Assembly (NCBI GenBank): GCA_024233595.1
Contig: JACKPK010000001.1
Coordinates: forward strand, 248,001 to 312,000
DNA length: 64,000 bases
Source of the DNA: Deltaproteobacteria bacterium
GTDB lineage: Bacteria > UBA10199 > JADGCS01
Reading direction: 5' to 3'
Part shown: positions 34,206 through 43,043 of the stretch, piece after piece
Layout: the number at the start of each line of letters is the position of its first letter
How positions within the stretch are numbered: the stretch's first letter is position 1
Made by a program: the position numbers and the translations under genes
The notes under the pieces: model-generated
What the model was told of the DNA's origin: nothing
Databases searched by the model: none
The model's input: the letters and a program-made list of their open reading frames with translations, nothing else

Positions 34206-34427
34206 TTATTTCTTTCCGCGGAAGACAATTCTTCCTCTGTTTAAATCGTAAGGAGATAATTCCACCTTTACTTTATCTCCCGGTAAAATCTTGATGTAAT
34301 GCATGCGCATTTTACCTGATATATGGGCCAAAATTTTATGTCCGTTAGGCAACTCAACTTTAAACATAGCATTCGGCAAAGGCTCAACCACTGTGCCTTC
34401 TACTTCGATAACATCTTCTTTGGCCAT
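34206..34427 (-). CDS. infA: Translation initiation factor IF-1
   Basis: A 73-residue S1-like OB-fold protein (AKEDVIEVEGTVVEPLPNAM, HKILAHISGKMRMHYIKILP, GDKVKVELSPYDLNRGRIVF). Normal length. It binds the 30S A site during initiation. Between map and rpmJ. Confidence 0.97.
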   Translation of the reverse strand: MAKEDVIEVEGTVVEPLPNAMFKVELPNGHKILAHISGKMRMHYIKILPGDKVKVELSPYDLNRGRIVFRGKK

Positions 34428-34492
34428 ATTCCTCGATTCAATCCGATTAAACTGGGGCCGCCTAATGCCACAGATTTTTTAATTGGACAACA

Positions 34493-35239
34493 CTAAATTT
34501 TCGTAATGATTTCAGGGCCTTTCTCGGTCATTGCGATGGTGTGCTCAAAGTGAGCCGCCTTTTTTCCATCTTTTGTGACCACAGTCCATCCATCTTGTAA
34601 AACTTCGACCTCGTGAGTGCCCAAATTAAACATCGGTTCAATGGCAATCACCATCCCCGTTTTGATGCGAGCGCCCGTACCTGGCCTCCCAAAATTGGGG
34701 ACCTGAGGCTCTTCATGCATCTTTCGGCCAATGCCATGCCCCACAAAATCTCTCACCACACCGTACTCATAAGGTGTTGCAAAGCTTTCAATTGCGGCGC
34801 CAATATCTCCGATGCGATTCCCCAATTGAAAGGCCTCGATGCCTGTCATCAGAGCCTGACGAGTCCGGTCTATTAAATCTGTTTCTTCTTTTGAAACGGC
34901 ACCAACCGCAAAACTTTTTGCATGATCAGCAACATAACCTTCAAAAGTCACCGCGCAATCAATGCCGATGATGTCACCATCATTGATCACTTTGGGTCCA
35001 GGGATCCCGTGCACAACCTCTTCGTTAATGGATGTGCACAATGATTTTGGGTAACCCTGGTAACCAATAAAAGTTGGAACCGCACCAGCCTTACGAATGA
35101 GCTCTTCCGCCAAACGGTCCAAATCTCCAGTTGTGATTCCTGGCTTTAACTCTTCTTCTAAACGTAGCAAAACCTCGCCAACGATCTTGCCTGCTCGGCG
35201 CATGATCTCTATTTCTTGATTTGATTTAAGAAAAATCAC
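34493..35239 (-). CDS. map: Methionine aminopeptidase, type I
   Basis: A 248-residue metallopeptidase that removes the initiator Met. Metal ligands are visible in IGIDCAVTFEGYVADHAKSF (two Asp), GHGIGRKMHEEP (His), AIEPMFN (Glu) and AAHFEHTIAMT (His, Glu). It has no SH3-zinc extension. It overlaps adk by 14 bp. Confidence 0.96.
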   Translation of the reverse strand: MIFLKSNQEIEIMRRAGKIVGEVLLRLEEELKPGITTGDLDRLAEELIRKAGAVPTFIGYQGYPKSLCTSINEEVVHGIPGPKVINDGDIIGIDCAVTFEGYVADHAKSFAVGAVSKEETDLIDRTRQALMTGIEAFQLGNRIGDIGAAIESFATPYEYGVVRDFVGHGIGRKMHEEPQVPNFGRPGTGARIKTGMVIAIEPMFNLGTHEVEVLQDGWTVVTKDGKKAAHFEHTIAMTEKGPEIITKI

Positions 35240-35885
35240 GCCGCAGATGGCAAAGAGCTTTTGATGCGTTCAAAACATCATCAACTGATCCTTGACCTTC
35301 AACAGATATCAACGCACCCAAATTCGAATAATAATCAATGAGGGGTTGCGTTTGCTTTTTGTAAACGTCCAAACGTTCTTTGATTGTTTCCGCTTGATCA
35401 TCTTTACGCTGATACGTTTTGCCACCACATTTATCACAAACACCATCAACTGTTGTGGGTGAAAACTCCACATGAAAACTAGCACCACAATCTGAACAAA
35501 CACGTCTGCCACTTAATCTAGAAATGATAGCGGCATCATCTACAGAAAAAGAAATGACCTGATTGATCTGGCGCCCTAAACTCAATAGCATTTGCCCCAA
35601 AGCATCTGCTTGAGCTGTTGTGCGAGGAAACCCATCTAAAATAAATCCATTTTGACAGTCTGATTCACGAAGTCGCTCTTCCACGATTCCAATAACAACT
35701 TCATCTGGAACAAGTTGACCTTGCACCATAAAACTTTCTGCTTTTTGACCCAAAGGAGTTTTGTTTTTTCTGGCTTCGCGCAAAATGTCGCCCGTAGAAA
35801 TCTGAGGAATAGAGAACTCTTCAGACAAACGAGCTGCTTGCGTTCCTTTACCAGCTCCTGGAGGTCCTAAAAAAATCAAGTTCAT
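35226..35885 (-). CDS. adk: Adenylate kinase, zinc-lid type
   Basis: A 219-residue adenylate kinase that interconverts ATP+AMP and 2 ADP. The P-loop is GPPGAGKGTQ, then STGDILREA and FILDGFPRTTAQA. The lid carries two CxxC pairs (RVCSDCGASF and GVCDKCGGKT), which bind zinc. Its ATG overlaps the secY stop by 4 bp. Confidence 0.96.
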   Translation of the reverse strand: MNLIFLGPPGAGKGTQAARLSEEFSIPQISTGDILREARKNKTPLGQKAESFMVQGQLVPDEVVIGIVEERLRESDCQNGFILDGFPRTTAQADALGQMLLSLGRQINQVISFSVDDAAIISRLSGRRVCSDCGASFHVEFSPTTVDGVCDKCGGKTYQRKDDQAETIKERLDVYKKQTQPLIDYYSNLGALISVEGQGSVDDVLNASKALCHLRRDFS

Positions 35886-37198
35886 GCGCGACGCCCCTTA
35901 AATCGTCCACCTTTTGGCCCAAGAAACCCTTCGTAGTTACGATTAATCAAATGAGATTCCATTTGAGCAACTGTATCCACAGCAACGCCCACAACGATCA
36001 GAACAGAGGTTCCGCCAAAGGTGTAAGCCAAGCTAGAAGGGATATTAAACTGACTGATTAAAAACTGAGGCACCACACAGATCACGGCTAAATACAAAGC
36101 ACCACCTAAAGTGATTTTGGTTAAAATGCTATCGAGGTAATCGCTTGTTGGTTTACCTGGACGAATGCCAGGAATAAAACCGCCCTGCTTTTGCAAGTTC
36201 TCTGCAACATCGGCAGGATTAAAAGTAACCGCTGTGTAGAAATAAGTGAAAAAGATAATCGCAGCAACATACATGGTGTTAAAAAACCAACCTACTGTGA
36301 AAAAATTCACAACCTGCTGCAATTGATCAGAGGTCACAAAATTCGCAATTGTTGCCGGGAACAAAAGAATAGACGAAGCAAAAATTGGAGGAATCACACC
36401 AGCCATGTTGATCTTAAGTGGCAAGTGACTTGTTTGACCTTGCATCAAACGACGACCAACAACTCTTTTTGCGTAATGAATAGGAACCCGACGGTGGCAA
36501 CGCTCAAAGAAAATCACTGCAGTGACAATGGCAAATAAGAACGCCAATAACATCGCAAAGCCAAAAACACCAAAGTACTCATCGCGGTTAAACCAGGCAT
36601 CAACAAAACCCTTTGGAATGCGAGCAACGATACCAGCAAAAATCAATAAGGAAATACCATTACCAATGCCACGTTCCGTGATTTGTTCCCCCAACCACAT
36701 AATAAAACAAGTACCAGCAGCAAGACTGATGATGGTTGTTAAAACAAAACGAGGTCCAGACATGTTCGCAAGAACATAACCTTGATTGAGCAAGCCGTAG
36801 CTAATCCCAAACCCTTGAACCAATGCCAAAGCAACCGTTCCGTAACGCGTCCATTGATTGATCTTGTTACGCCCAGCTTCGCCTTCTTCTTGAAGCTTTT
36901 TTAAAGCGGGAATGGAAACAGTTAAGAGCTGGAAAATAATGGAAGCACTAATATAAGGCATGATGCCCAAAGCGAAAATCGAAAACTGCTCAAGCGCACC
37001 GCCTGAAAACAAGTTAACGATCTCAAAGATTGTGCCGCCAGACTGGCCACCAAAAAGGGCCTGCTGCAACTTGCCAACATCGATACCTGGAGTCGGTACA
37101 AAAACTCCAAAGCGATAAATGGCTAACATTACGAACGTAAAAACCAAACGCTTACGCAGGTCGGGTAACCTGGTAAGATTAGCAATTGAATTTGCCAA
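35882..37198 (-). CDS. secY: Preprotein translocase subunit SecY
   Basis: A 438-residue, ten-helix channel of the Sec translocon in the inner membrane. Family blocks: RLVFTFVMLAIYRFGVFVPT, ALGIMPYISASIIFQLL, plug region, and PADVAENLQKQGGFIPGIRP GK (C-terminal loop). It pairs with SecE (62097-62471). Between rplO and adk, as in the spc operon. Confidence 0.97.
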   Translation of the reverse strand: MANSIANLTRLPDLRKRLVFTFVMLAIYRFGVFVPTPGIDVGKLQQALFGGQSGGTIFEIVNLFSGGALEQFSIFALGIMPYISASIIFQLLTVSIPALKKLQEEGEAGRNKINQWTRYGTVALALVQGFGISYGLLNQGYVLANMSGPRFVLTTIISLAAGTCFIMWLGEQITERGIGNGISLLIFAGIVARIPKGFVDAWFNRDEYFGVFGFAMLLAFLFAIVTAVIFFERCHRRVPIHYAKRVVGRRLMQGQTSHLPLKINMAGVIPPIFASSILLFPATIANFVTSDQLQQVVNFFTVGWFFNTMYVAAIIFFTYFYTAVTFNPADVAENLQKQGGFIPGIRPGKPTSDYLDSILTKITLGGALYLAVICVVPQFLISQFNIPSSLAYTFGGTSVLIVVGVAVDTVAQMESHLINRNYEGFLGPKGGRFKGRRA

Positions 37199-37209
37199 GA
37201 TGAGCCCCC

Positions 37210-37650
37210 TTAGACAACTATGGCTTGACCACCTGCTTTTTCAATTTTTTCTTTAGCAGATTTTGAAAACTTTGCAGCCTTAATCGTCAAAGGAAAATCG
37301 ATTTCACCATCACCCAAAATTTTAAGAGCAACGGCCGACTTCTTGATCAATTTTTTCTCTAGAAGAGCATCAATGGAGATTTCTTTTTGATCTTTAAAAG
37401 AAGCCAAATCGGAAACGTTTAAGACAACAAATGACTTTTGAAAGATGTTTGTGAAACCACGTTTAGGAAGACGTCTTGCCAACGGCATTTGACCGCCCTC
37501 AAAACCAACCTTGTGATAACCACCAGAACGAGCTTTTTGGCCTTTGTGTCCACGACCACTGGTTTTACCCAAGCCCGAAGACTCGCCTCGTCCTAATCTT
37601 TTTTTGCTTTTTGTAGCTCCTTTAGGAGCACGAATCGTGTTAAGCAACAT
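37210..37650 (-). CDS. rplO: 50S ribosomal protein L15
   Basis: A 146-residue L15 (GATKSKKRLGRGESSGLGKT, SGRGHKGQKARSGG, GFEGGQMPLARRLPKRGF). I chose the ATG at 37650, which has AGGAAGGA about 6 bp upstream, over the longer frame from 37680. It is a late 50S assembly protein. Between rpmD and secY. Confidence 0.96.
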   Translation of the reverse strand: MLLNTIRAPKGATKSKKRLGRGESSGLGKTSGRGHKGQKARSGGYHKVGFEGGQMPLARRLPKRGFTNIFQKSFVVLNVSDLASFKDQKEISIDALLEKKLIKKSAVALKILGDGEIDFPLTIKAAKFSKSAKEKIEKAGGQAIVV

Positions 37651-37694
37651 TGTAAGATCCTTCCTGAGCAATAAAGGCAATCGCCCTTATGCTA

Positions 37695-37871
37695 TTAACC
37701 CTCGACCACCTGAATAAGGTGAGGGATTTTTTTAATGATTCCTCTGATACTTGGATTATCAGGGAATTCTTTAACCTGATTTAATCTTGTGAAGCCCAAG
37801 CAACGGACCGCTTCTTTTTGCTTTTTGTTGCGACCGATGGGACTGTGAACATACTTAATTTTGATACTCAT
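37695..37871 (-). CDS. rpmD: 50S ribosomal protein L30
   Basis: A 58-residue L30 (MSIKIKYVHSPIGRNKKQKE, CLGFTRLNQVKEFPDNPSIR, GIIKKIPHLIQVVEG). The ATG overlaps the rpsE stop (37868-37871), so it is translationally coupled. Its position between rpsE and rplO is canonical. Confidence 0.96.
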   Translation of the reverse strand: MSIKIKYVHSPIGRNKKQKEAVRCLGFTRLNQVKEFPDNPSIRGIIKKIPHLIQVVEG

Positions 37872-38551
37872 GACTCATTCCCTACTTGAGCGAGGATCTC
37901 TTGTTTTTTAACAGGATCCTGCAATTGTTTTAAACCTGCAAATGTCGCACGAATAGCATTATGAGGGTTACTTGTTCCAATGCACTTGGTTAGGATGTCG
38001 TGAACACCAGCTGTTTCCAAAATAGCACGAACAGCACCACCAGCAATAACACCTGTACCAGGACTTGCTTTCTTCATAAGAACACGTCCAGATCCAAAAA
38101 CACCCACAATATCGTGTGGGATTGTTTTTTCGGCCATAGGCACGCTGATCATAGAACGACGAGCTGCTTCGGCACCTTTGCGAATCGCATCAGGAACTTC
38201 GTTTGCTTTGCCCAATCCAAAGCCAACCTGGCCTTGTCCGTCACCGCTCACAACCAAGGCTGAAAAGCTAAAACGACGTCCGCCTTTTACCACTTTCGCA
38301 ACACGGCTAATGTGAACAACACGGTCAACAGTACGAGGGCCTAAGTCTTCCTCGTCTTGCTCAGCTGCTTTTTCACGAACAATCTTTGTTTCTTTTTTAG
38401 AAGCTTGTTTTTTCGCTTTAGGAGCTTCTTCAGAGCTTGCTTCAGCAGCCTGAGTTGCTTCTTCTGTATTAGCTTCGGCCTGAGGAGCTTCTGCTACTTG
38501 CTCTGCTGGGCTTTCTTTTTGCTCTTCTACTTTTTTCTCGTTATCAGACAC
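37868..38551 (-). CDS. rpsE: 30S ribosomal protein S5 with acidic N-terminal extension
   Basis: A 227-residue product; S5 is usually about 165-175 residues. The S5 domain starts near residue 70 (DRVVHISRVAKVVKGGRRFS) and includes VGFGLGKANEVPDAIRKG and SGRVLMKKASPGTGVIAGG. The first 70 residues are mostly Glu, Ala, Gln and Lys (EEQKESPAEQVAEAPQAEAN), a disordered acidic tail. No alternative internal ATG exists before the domain, so the tail is likely real. Between rplR and rpmD. Confidence 0.95.
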   Translation of the reverse strand: MSDNEKKVEEQKESPAEQVAEAPQAEANTEEATQAAEASSEEAPKAKKQASKKETKIVREKAAEQDEEDLGPRTVDRVVHISRVAKVVKGGRRFSFSALVVSGDGQGQVGFGLGKANEVPDAIRKGAEAARRSMISVPMAEKTIPHDIVGVFGSGRVLMKKASPGTGVIAGGAVRAILETAGVHDILTKCIGTSNPHNAIRATFAGLKQLQDPVKKQEILAQVGNES

Positions 38552-38566
38552 AAATCCTCCAAATCA

Positions 38567-38911
38567 TTAAAACTTAAGGCCGGCATTTCTTGCTGAATCA
38601 GCAATTTCTTTAATAACACCATGATAGCGGTAACCACTACGATCGAAAATCACTGACTCAATTTTTTGAGCCAAGGCTTTTTCCGCAACAACCGCACCTA
38701 ATTTAGTAGCAGCGGCTTTATTGGAGCCTGTGCCCTCTTTAAGAGTGCTTGCTGAAACCAATGTTTTTTGTGCTAAATCGTCAATCACTTGTGCATACAA
38801 ATAGCGATTGCTTTTGAATACCGACAAACGTGGACGATCAGCAGTTCCAGAAATTTTCTTACGAATACGTGTTTTTCTTTTTTGTCTAAGCGTTTTATTA
38901 ATGTGTGCCAT
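38567..38911 (-). CDS. rplR: 50S ribosomal protein L18
   Basis: A 114-residue L18 (RIRKKISGTADRPRLSVFKS, NRYLYAQVIDD, FDRSGYRYHGVIKEIADSAR). It binds 5S rRNA with L5. Its start overlaps the rplF stop by 1 bp. Confidence 0.97.
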   Translation of the reverse strand: MAHINKTLRQKRKTRIRKKISGTADRPRLSVFKSNRYLYAQVIDDLAQKTLVSASTLKEGTGSNKAAATKLGAVVAEKALAQKIESVIFDRSGYRYHGVIKEIADSARNAGLKF

Positions 38912-39453
38912 TACTTGCCTCCTGCGGCTTTACCAACTTTACGCACAATCACTTCTTCAGCGTATTTTACACCTTTGCCTTTGTATGGCTCAGGTGGTCG
39001 GTAACCTCTAATTTTTGCAGCAACTCGTCCAACCAGTTCTTTGTTAGAACCAGTGATTTCAATTTTAGTTGGCTCTTTTGCTGTGATTTTAATTCCTTCA
39101 GGAATTGGAAAATCGACAATGTGCGAAAAACCCAAATTGAGTTTAAGGATTTTACCTTTTACTTCCGCACGGTAACCAACACCGTTGATTTCTAAATTTT
39201 TTGTAAAACCAGAAGCAACACCTTCAACAGCGTTTGAAACAAGTGATCTCACAAGACCATGAACACAACGCGCTTGCTTGCTATCATTAACTCGGTCTAC
39301 TTTGATTTCTTTTTCAGAAATATTAAGTAAGGCTAATTCGTTAACAGCAACAATTTCCTTACCCAAAGGACCTTCTGCTGTGAATGCACCAGCGTTGAAC
39401 TGAACTTTTACTTTTTCTGGTATAACAACCGGCTTTTTCCCTGTCCGTGACAT
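38911..39453 (-). CDS. rplF: 50S ribosomal protein L6
   Basis: A 180-residue L6 (SRTGKKPVVIPEKVKV, GVASGFTKNLEINGVGYRAE, and the diagnostic C-terminal RGYRPPEPYKGKGVKYAEE). It lies near the GTPase centre of the 50S subunit. Between rpsH and rplR. Confidence 0.97.
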   Translation of the reverse strand: MSRTGKKPVVIPEKVKVQFNAGAFTAEGPLGKEIVAVNELALLNISEKEIKVDRVNDSKQARCVHGLVRSLVSNAVEGVASGFTKNLEINGVGYRAEVKGKILKLNLGFSHIVDFPIPEGIKITAKEPTKIEITGSNKELVGRVAAKIRGYRPPEPYKGKGVKYAEEVIVRKVGKAAGGK

Positions 39454-39469
39454 AATGAAACCTCTTTAA

Positions 39470-39871
39470 TTACCAAATCTCGCACAAAATTTCGCCACCC
39501 ACTTTATTTTTACGGGCATCTGTATCTGCCATGATGCCTTTTGGGGTAGAAACAATTGACAAACCAACACCATCTAAAACGGGTTTGATTTCTTGGTAGC
39601 CTTTGTAAACACGGCGACCAGGCTTACTAACACGTTTTAATGAGTGAAAAACGGGAGCGTTTGTTTTCCCAACATATTTGTGAATGACAACCAAATCATC
39701 TTGAGGCTTTTTCTCTTGGCGAACATAATTTTTAATGTAGCCTGCCTCTTTTAGAATTTTAAGGATGCTTTCTTTTTCTTTTGAAGCAGGAATCACACAA
39801 TCTGCTTTACGCGCTTTAACCGAGTTTCTGATTCGTGTGAGTAAATCTGCAATGGGATCTGTTGTGTTCAT
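39470..39871 (-). CDS. rpsH: 30S ribosomal protein S8
   Basis: A 133-residue S8 (TTDPIADLLTRIRNSVKARK, KRVSKPGRRVYKGYQEIKPV, LSIVSTPKGIMADTDARKNK VGGE). In E. coli S8 represses the spc operon by binding near rplE; here the site cannot be confirmed. Between rpsN and rplF. Confidence 0.97.
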   Translation of the reverse strand: MNTTDPIADLLTRIRNSVKARKADCVIPASKEKESILKILKEAGYIKNYVRQEKKPQDDLVVIHKYVGKTNAPVFHSLKRVSKPGRRVYKGYQEIKPVLDGVGLSIVSTPKGIMADTDARKNKVGGEILCEIW

Positions 39872-39893
39872 AATATATTACCTCTAATTCCTC

Positions 39894-40079
39894 TTACCAG
39901 CTTGACTTGGTCACACCAGGCAACTCGCCATTGAGTGCGCGTTTTCTAAAGCACAAACGACACATGCTGAATTTTCTCATAAAACCTTGGTCACGGCCGC
40001 ACAAAGGACAACGGTTCACTTTACGCGCGCTAAACTTTGGCTTTCTTGCCGCTTTTGCCATACAGGATTTCTTAGCCAT
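39894..40079 (-). CDS. rpsN: 30S ribosomal protein S14, zinc-binding type
   Basis: A 61-residue S14 with two CxxC pairs (RCPLCGRDQGF and MCRLCFRKRA) and the end ELPGVTKSSW. This is the short C+ form (rpsN/rpsZ type Z), independent of the long zinc-free form. Canonical position after rplE. Confidence 0.97.
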   Translation of the reverse strand: MAKKSCMAKAARKPKFSARKVNRCPLCGRDQGFMRKFSMCRLCFRKRALNGELPGVTKSSW

Positions 40080-40104
40080 TCTGTTATCTCCTTAAAAACT
40101 ATTT

Positions 40105-40641
40105 TCACTTTCTAAATGGAAAACCCATTTCCTCTAACAAGGCCAACGCATCTTCGTTGGTTTGTGCAGAAGTCACGATCGTGACATTCATGCCTCTGAT
40201 TTTTTCTACTTTCTCAGGAAGAATCTCTGGGAAAATGATTTGTTCCGTAATACCCAAAGAGTAGTTACCACGACCATCGAAACCTTTACGTGAAAAACCA
40301 CGGAAGTCGCGTGAACGAGGGAAAGCAATGTTAACCATACGGTTGTAAAATTCGTACATGCTTTTACGACGCAAAGTTACGGAAACGCCAATGGGTTGGC
40401 CTTCACGTAATTTAAAACCCGCAATCGATTTTTTTGCTTTACGAATAACAGGCTTTTGCCCCGTAATGGTTGCCAAATCTTGAGCAATTGCATCCAAAGT
40501 TTTTGGATTTTGCAAAGCCTCACCCGTAGAAGAGTTCACCACAATTTTCTTAAACTGAGGCACCAACATAGGGTTCTTGATATCCAAACGCTTCATCAAA
40601 GCTGGAATCACTTCTTTTTTGTATTTATCTTGCATCAACAT
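40105..40641 (-). CDS. rplE: 50S ribosomal protein L5
   Basis: A 178-residue L5 (KKEVIPALMKRLDIKNPMLV, GQKPVIRKAKKSIAGFKLRE, SRDFRGFSRKGFDGRGNYSL). I chose the ATG at 40641, 6 bp after GAGG. It binds 5S rRNA. It directly follows rplN with only 33 bp between; rplX, normally located there, is absent. Confidence 0.96.
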   Translation of the reverse strand: MLMQDKYKKEVIPALMKRLDIKNPMLVPQFKKIVVNSSTGEALQNPKTLDAIAQDLATITGQKPVIRKAKKSIAGFKLREGQPIGVSVTLRRKSMYEFYNRMVNIAFPRSRDFRGFSRKGFDGRGNYSLGITEQIIFPEILPEKVEKIRGMNVTIVTSAQTNEDALALLEEMGFPFRK

Positions 40642-40674
40642 AAAAAACCTCACAGGCCTGGAAAAAAACCAGGA

Positions 40675-41043
40675 CTAAAGAACCTCTGGAGCTAAAGAAA
40701 CAATCTTCATGAATTTCTTAGCACGTAATTCACGGGCCACTGGACCAAAAATACGAGTCCCTACTGGCTCACCATTGTTATCAATCAAAACAACTGAGTT
40801 TTCATCAAAACGAATGTAAGTGCCATCGCGACGACGAATCTCTTTGCGAGTGCGAACAATCACAGCCTTACGAACGTCACCTTTTTTAACTTTAGAGTTA
40901 GGCAACGCTTCTTTAACAGAGACAACAATCACATCGCCCACTGAAGCGTATTTTCTTTTTGATCCACCCAATACTTTGATGCAGTACAAACGCTTTGCAC
41001 CTGAGTTATCTGCCGAACTTAATTCTGTAGTCATTTGAATCAT
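40675..41043 (-). CDS. rplN: 50S ribosomal protein L14
   Basis: A 122-residue L14 (MIQMTTELSSADNSGAKRLY, CIKVLGGSKRKYASVGDVIV, VRTRKEIRRRDGTYIRFDEN, FGPVARELR). I chose the ATG at 41043 because GGAGG lies 5 bp before it. A small CCTGG/CCAGG hairpin with a T7 loop lies just after its stop. Confidence 0.96.
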   Translation of the reverse strand: MIQMTTELSSADNSGAKRLYCIKVLGGSKRKYASVGDVIVVSVKEALPNSKVKKGDVRKAVIVRTRKEIRRRDGTYIRFDENSVVLIDNNGEPVGTRIFGPVARELRAKKFMKIVSLAPEVL

Positions 41044-41071
41044 GACAACCTCCAAACAGCCTTATTTAAAA

Positions 41072-41323
41072 TTACGCTGCCTTTTGAACAATTTTCATCA
41101 CCGCCCAACGCTTGTGCTTACTTAAAGGACGAGATTCACAAATCACAACACGATCACCAATAGTGCATTCATTTTTAGGATCATGTGCTTTGTATTTCTT
41201 TTTAACCGTGTGGTATTTTTTAAATACGGGGTGCATCACCGATTCTTTAATCTGAACAACGACTGTTTTGTCCATTTTGTTGCTCAGAACCACACCTTCA
41301 AATGTTCTTTTGCTATTTGACAT
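41072..41323 (-). CDS. rpsQ: 30S ribosomal protein S17
   Basis: An 83-residue S17 (RTFEGVVLSNKMDKTVVVQI, HPVFKKYHTVKKKYKAHDPK, IGDRVVICESRPLSKHKRW). Normal length. Between rpmC and rplN. Confidence 0.97.
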   Translation of the reverse strand: MSNSKRTFEGVVLSNKMDKTVVVQIKESVMHPVFKKYHTVKKKYKAHDPKNECTIGDRVVICESRPLSKHKRWAVMKIVQKAA

Positions 41324-41373
41324 AGTATTCTCTCTTGCTCTTGGTATCTAAACCTAAAAAACGTAACACCCTA

Positions 41374-41574
41374 TTATGATTCGCTTTTGTTCTTAAGCTC
41401 CGTTAGCTTCGTCTGAACGCGTGCAATGTTGCGTCTATTTTCACGAATAAGGTGCTTTTTTTCCAACTGAGCCGTTTTACCCTTTAAAGACAGCTGGAAA
41501 AGCTCGTTTCTTAATTCTTTATCTTTTGCCAAAAGGTCCTTTTCGGACATGTCTTTTATTTCGTTATACTTCAC
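41374..41574 (-). CDS. rpmC: 50S ribosomal protein L29
   Basis: A 66-residue L29 (YNEIKDMSEKDLLAKDKELR, NELFQLSLKGKTAQLEKKHL, IRENRRNIARVQTKL). I prefer a GTG start at 41574, which overlaps the rplP end and gives the family length; an ATG at 41598 would add eight residues encoded inside rplP. It lies at the exit tunnel. Confidence 0.93.
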   Translation of the reverse strand: MKYNEIKDMSEKDLLAKDKELRNELFQLSLKGKTAQLEKKHLIRENRRNIARVQTKLTELKNKSES

Positions 41575-41989
41575 GGTAGTTCTCGTTTCTAACCACAATT
41601 TTGGTTTTCAGAGGGAGTTTGTGTTTAGCCAAAGTCAATGCTTTGATAGCAATGTCTAGCGTCACACCTTCCATCTCATAAATCATGCGACCCGCTTTTA
41701 CAGGAGCTACCCAGTATTCTGGAGAGCCCTTCCCTTTACCCATACGAGTTTCGGCCGGTTTACTTGTGATTGGTTTATCTGGAAAAACACGAATCCAAAC
41801 CTTACCACCACGCTTAATACAGCGAGTCATGGCAATACGAGCCGCCTCAATTTGGCGCGCCGTAATAAAACCAGTTTCAGTGACTTGCAAGCCAAAATCA
41901 CCAAAATCAAGGTTTATACCGCGAGTAGCCTTACCACGTAGGCGGCCTTTCTGCATTTTTCTAAATTTTGTCTTCTTGGGCATCAACAT
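41564..41989 (-). CDS. rplP: 50S ribosomal protein L16
   Basis: A 141-residue L16 (PKKTKFRKMQKGRLRGKATR, ITARQIEAARIAMTRCIKRG, RMGKGKGSPEYWVAPVKAGR). GGAG lies 8 bp before the ATG at 41989. The 3' end overlaps rpmC. Canonical S10-operon position. Confidence 0.97.
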   Translation of the reverse strand: MLMPKKTKFRKMQKGRLRGKATRGINLDFGDFGLQVTETGFITARQIEAARIAMTRCIKRGGKVWIRVFPDKPITSKPAETRMGKGKGSPEYWVAPVKAGRMIYEMEGVTLDIAIKALTLAKHKLPLKTKIVVRNENYREV

Positions 41990-42040
41990 AATACTGCTCC
42001 GAAGTTATATACTTAATAAGCTAAAAGGGTCTAACAACTC

Positions 42041-42670
42041 TTAGTTGATGACCACATCACCTTTGTACAACCAAATACGAACACCAATGATGCCGTAGGT
42101 GGTCAATGCTTCTGCGAATCCATAATCGATATCAGCACGAAGCGTGTGCAAAGGAACTTGTCCTTCACGGTACCACTCTGTACGAGCGATCTCAGCACCA
42201 GCTAAACGACCGCTACACATAACCTTGATGCCCTTAGCACCAAATTTCATCGTGGTTTGAACACATTTTTTCATGGCTCGGCGGAAAGCTACACGACGCT
42301 CTAATTGCAATGCGATGTTTTCAGCGATCAATTGAGCATCCAATTCCGCTTTACGAACTTCTTGGATGTTTAAAAACACAACGTTATTCGTGAGTTTTTG
42401 AAGATCAGCTCTAAGAGTGTCGATACCAGCACCTTTTTTACCAATCACCAAACCAGGGCGCGACGTGTGAATGGTCACTTTAACTTTTGTCGCGGCACGT
42501 TCGATATCGATTTTAGAAATACCCATAGTGTAAAGGCGTTTCTTAATCATTTTACGAAACTTAATGTCTTCGTGAAGCCATTCCGCATAATTGCGATCAG
42601 CATACCACTTTGACAACCAAGGCTTAGAAATCCCTACACGAAACCCAATTGGATGTGTCTTTTGTCCCAT
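42041..42670 (-). CDS. rpsC: 30S ribosomal protein S3
   Basis: A 209-residue S3 (GQKTHPIGFRVGISKPWLSK, KH domain with PGLVIGKKGAGIDTLRADLQ, GAKGIKVMCSGRLAGAEIAR, and YGIIGVRIWLYKGD). It ends shortly after the KGDV block, so it lacks the long C-terminal tail of some S3 proteins. Between rplV and rplP. Confidence 0.97.
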   Translation of the reverse strand: MGQKTHPIGFRVGISKPWLSKWYADRNYAEWLHEDIKFRKMIKKRLYTMGISKIDIERAATKVKVTIHTSRPGLVIGKKGAGIDTLRADLQKLTNNVVFLNIQEVRKAELDAQLIAENIALQLERRVAFRRAMKKCVQTTMKFGAKGIKVMCSGRLAGAEIARTEWYREGQVPLHTLRADIDYGFAEALTTYGIIGVRIWLYKGDVVIN

Positions 42671-42687
42671 GAATTCTCCTTAAATCC

Positions 42688-43023
42688 TTAAACTTTCTCG
42701 TCCAAAATAACGGTCACATGCGATGTTCTCTTAAGAATTCGAGATGCACCACCGCGAGCTCTTGTCATAAACCGTTTGTAGGTTGGACCTTGATCAACAA
42801 AAATTTGCTTAACGTAAAGGCTATCCAAATTAACACCGCGGCTTTGGCTCGCGTTATTAACAGCAGACTCAATGAGCTTTTGAATGTCTTTTGCGTTTGC
42901 TCTTTTTTCAAAACGCAATGAATCAATTGCGCGTTGAACTTGTTTACCACGTGCTAAATCAACTACTTGACGAAGCTTAATGGGTGAGACTCTTAAATTT
43001 TTAATTCTTGCTTTGAATTCCAC
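42688..43023 (-). CDS. rplV: 50S ribosomal protein L22
   Basis: A 111-residue L22 (IKNLRVSPIKLRQVVDLARG, KLIESAVNNASQSRGVNLDS, QGPTYKRFMTRARGGASRIL KRTSH). Its loop lines the exit tunnel. Between rpsS and rpsC. Confidence 0.97.
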   Translation of the reverse strand: MEFKARIKNLRVSPIKLRQVVDLARGKQVQRAIDSLRFEKRANAKDIQKLIESAVNNASQSRGVNLDSLYVKQIFVDQGPTYKRFMTRARGGASRILKRTSHVTVILDEKV

Positions 43024-43043
43024 AACAACTCCTTAAGTATTTA

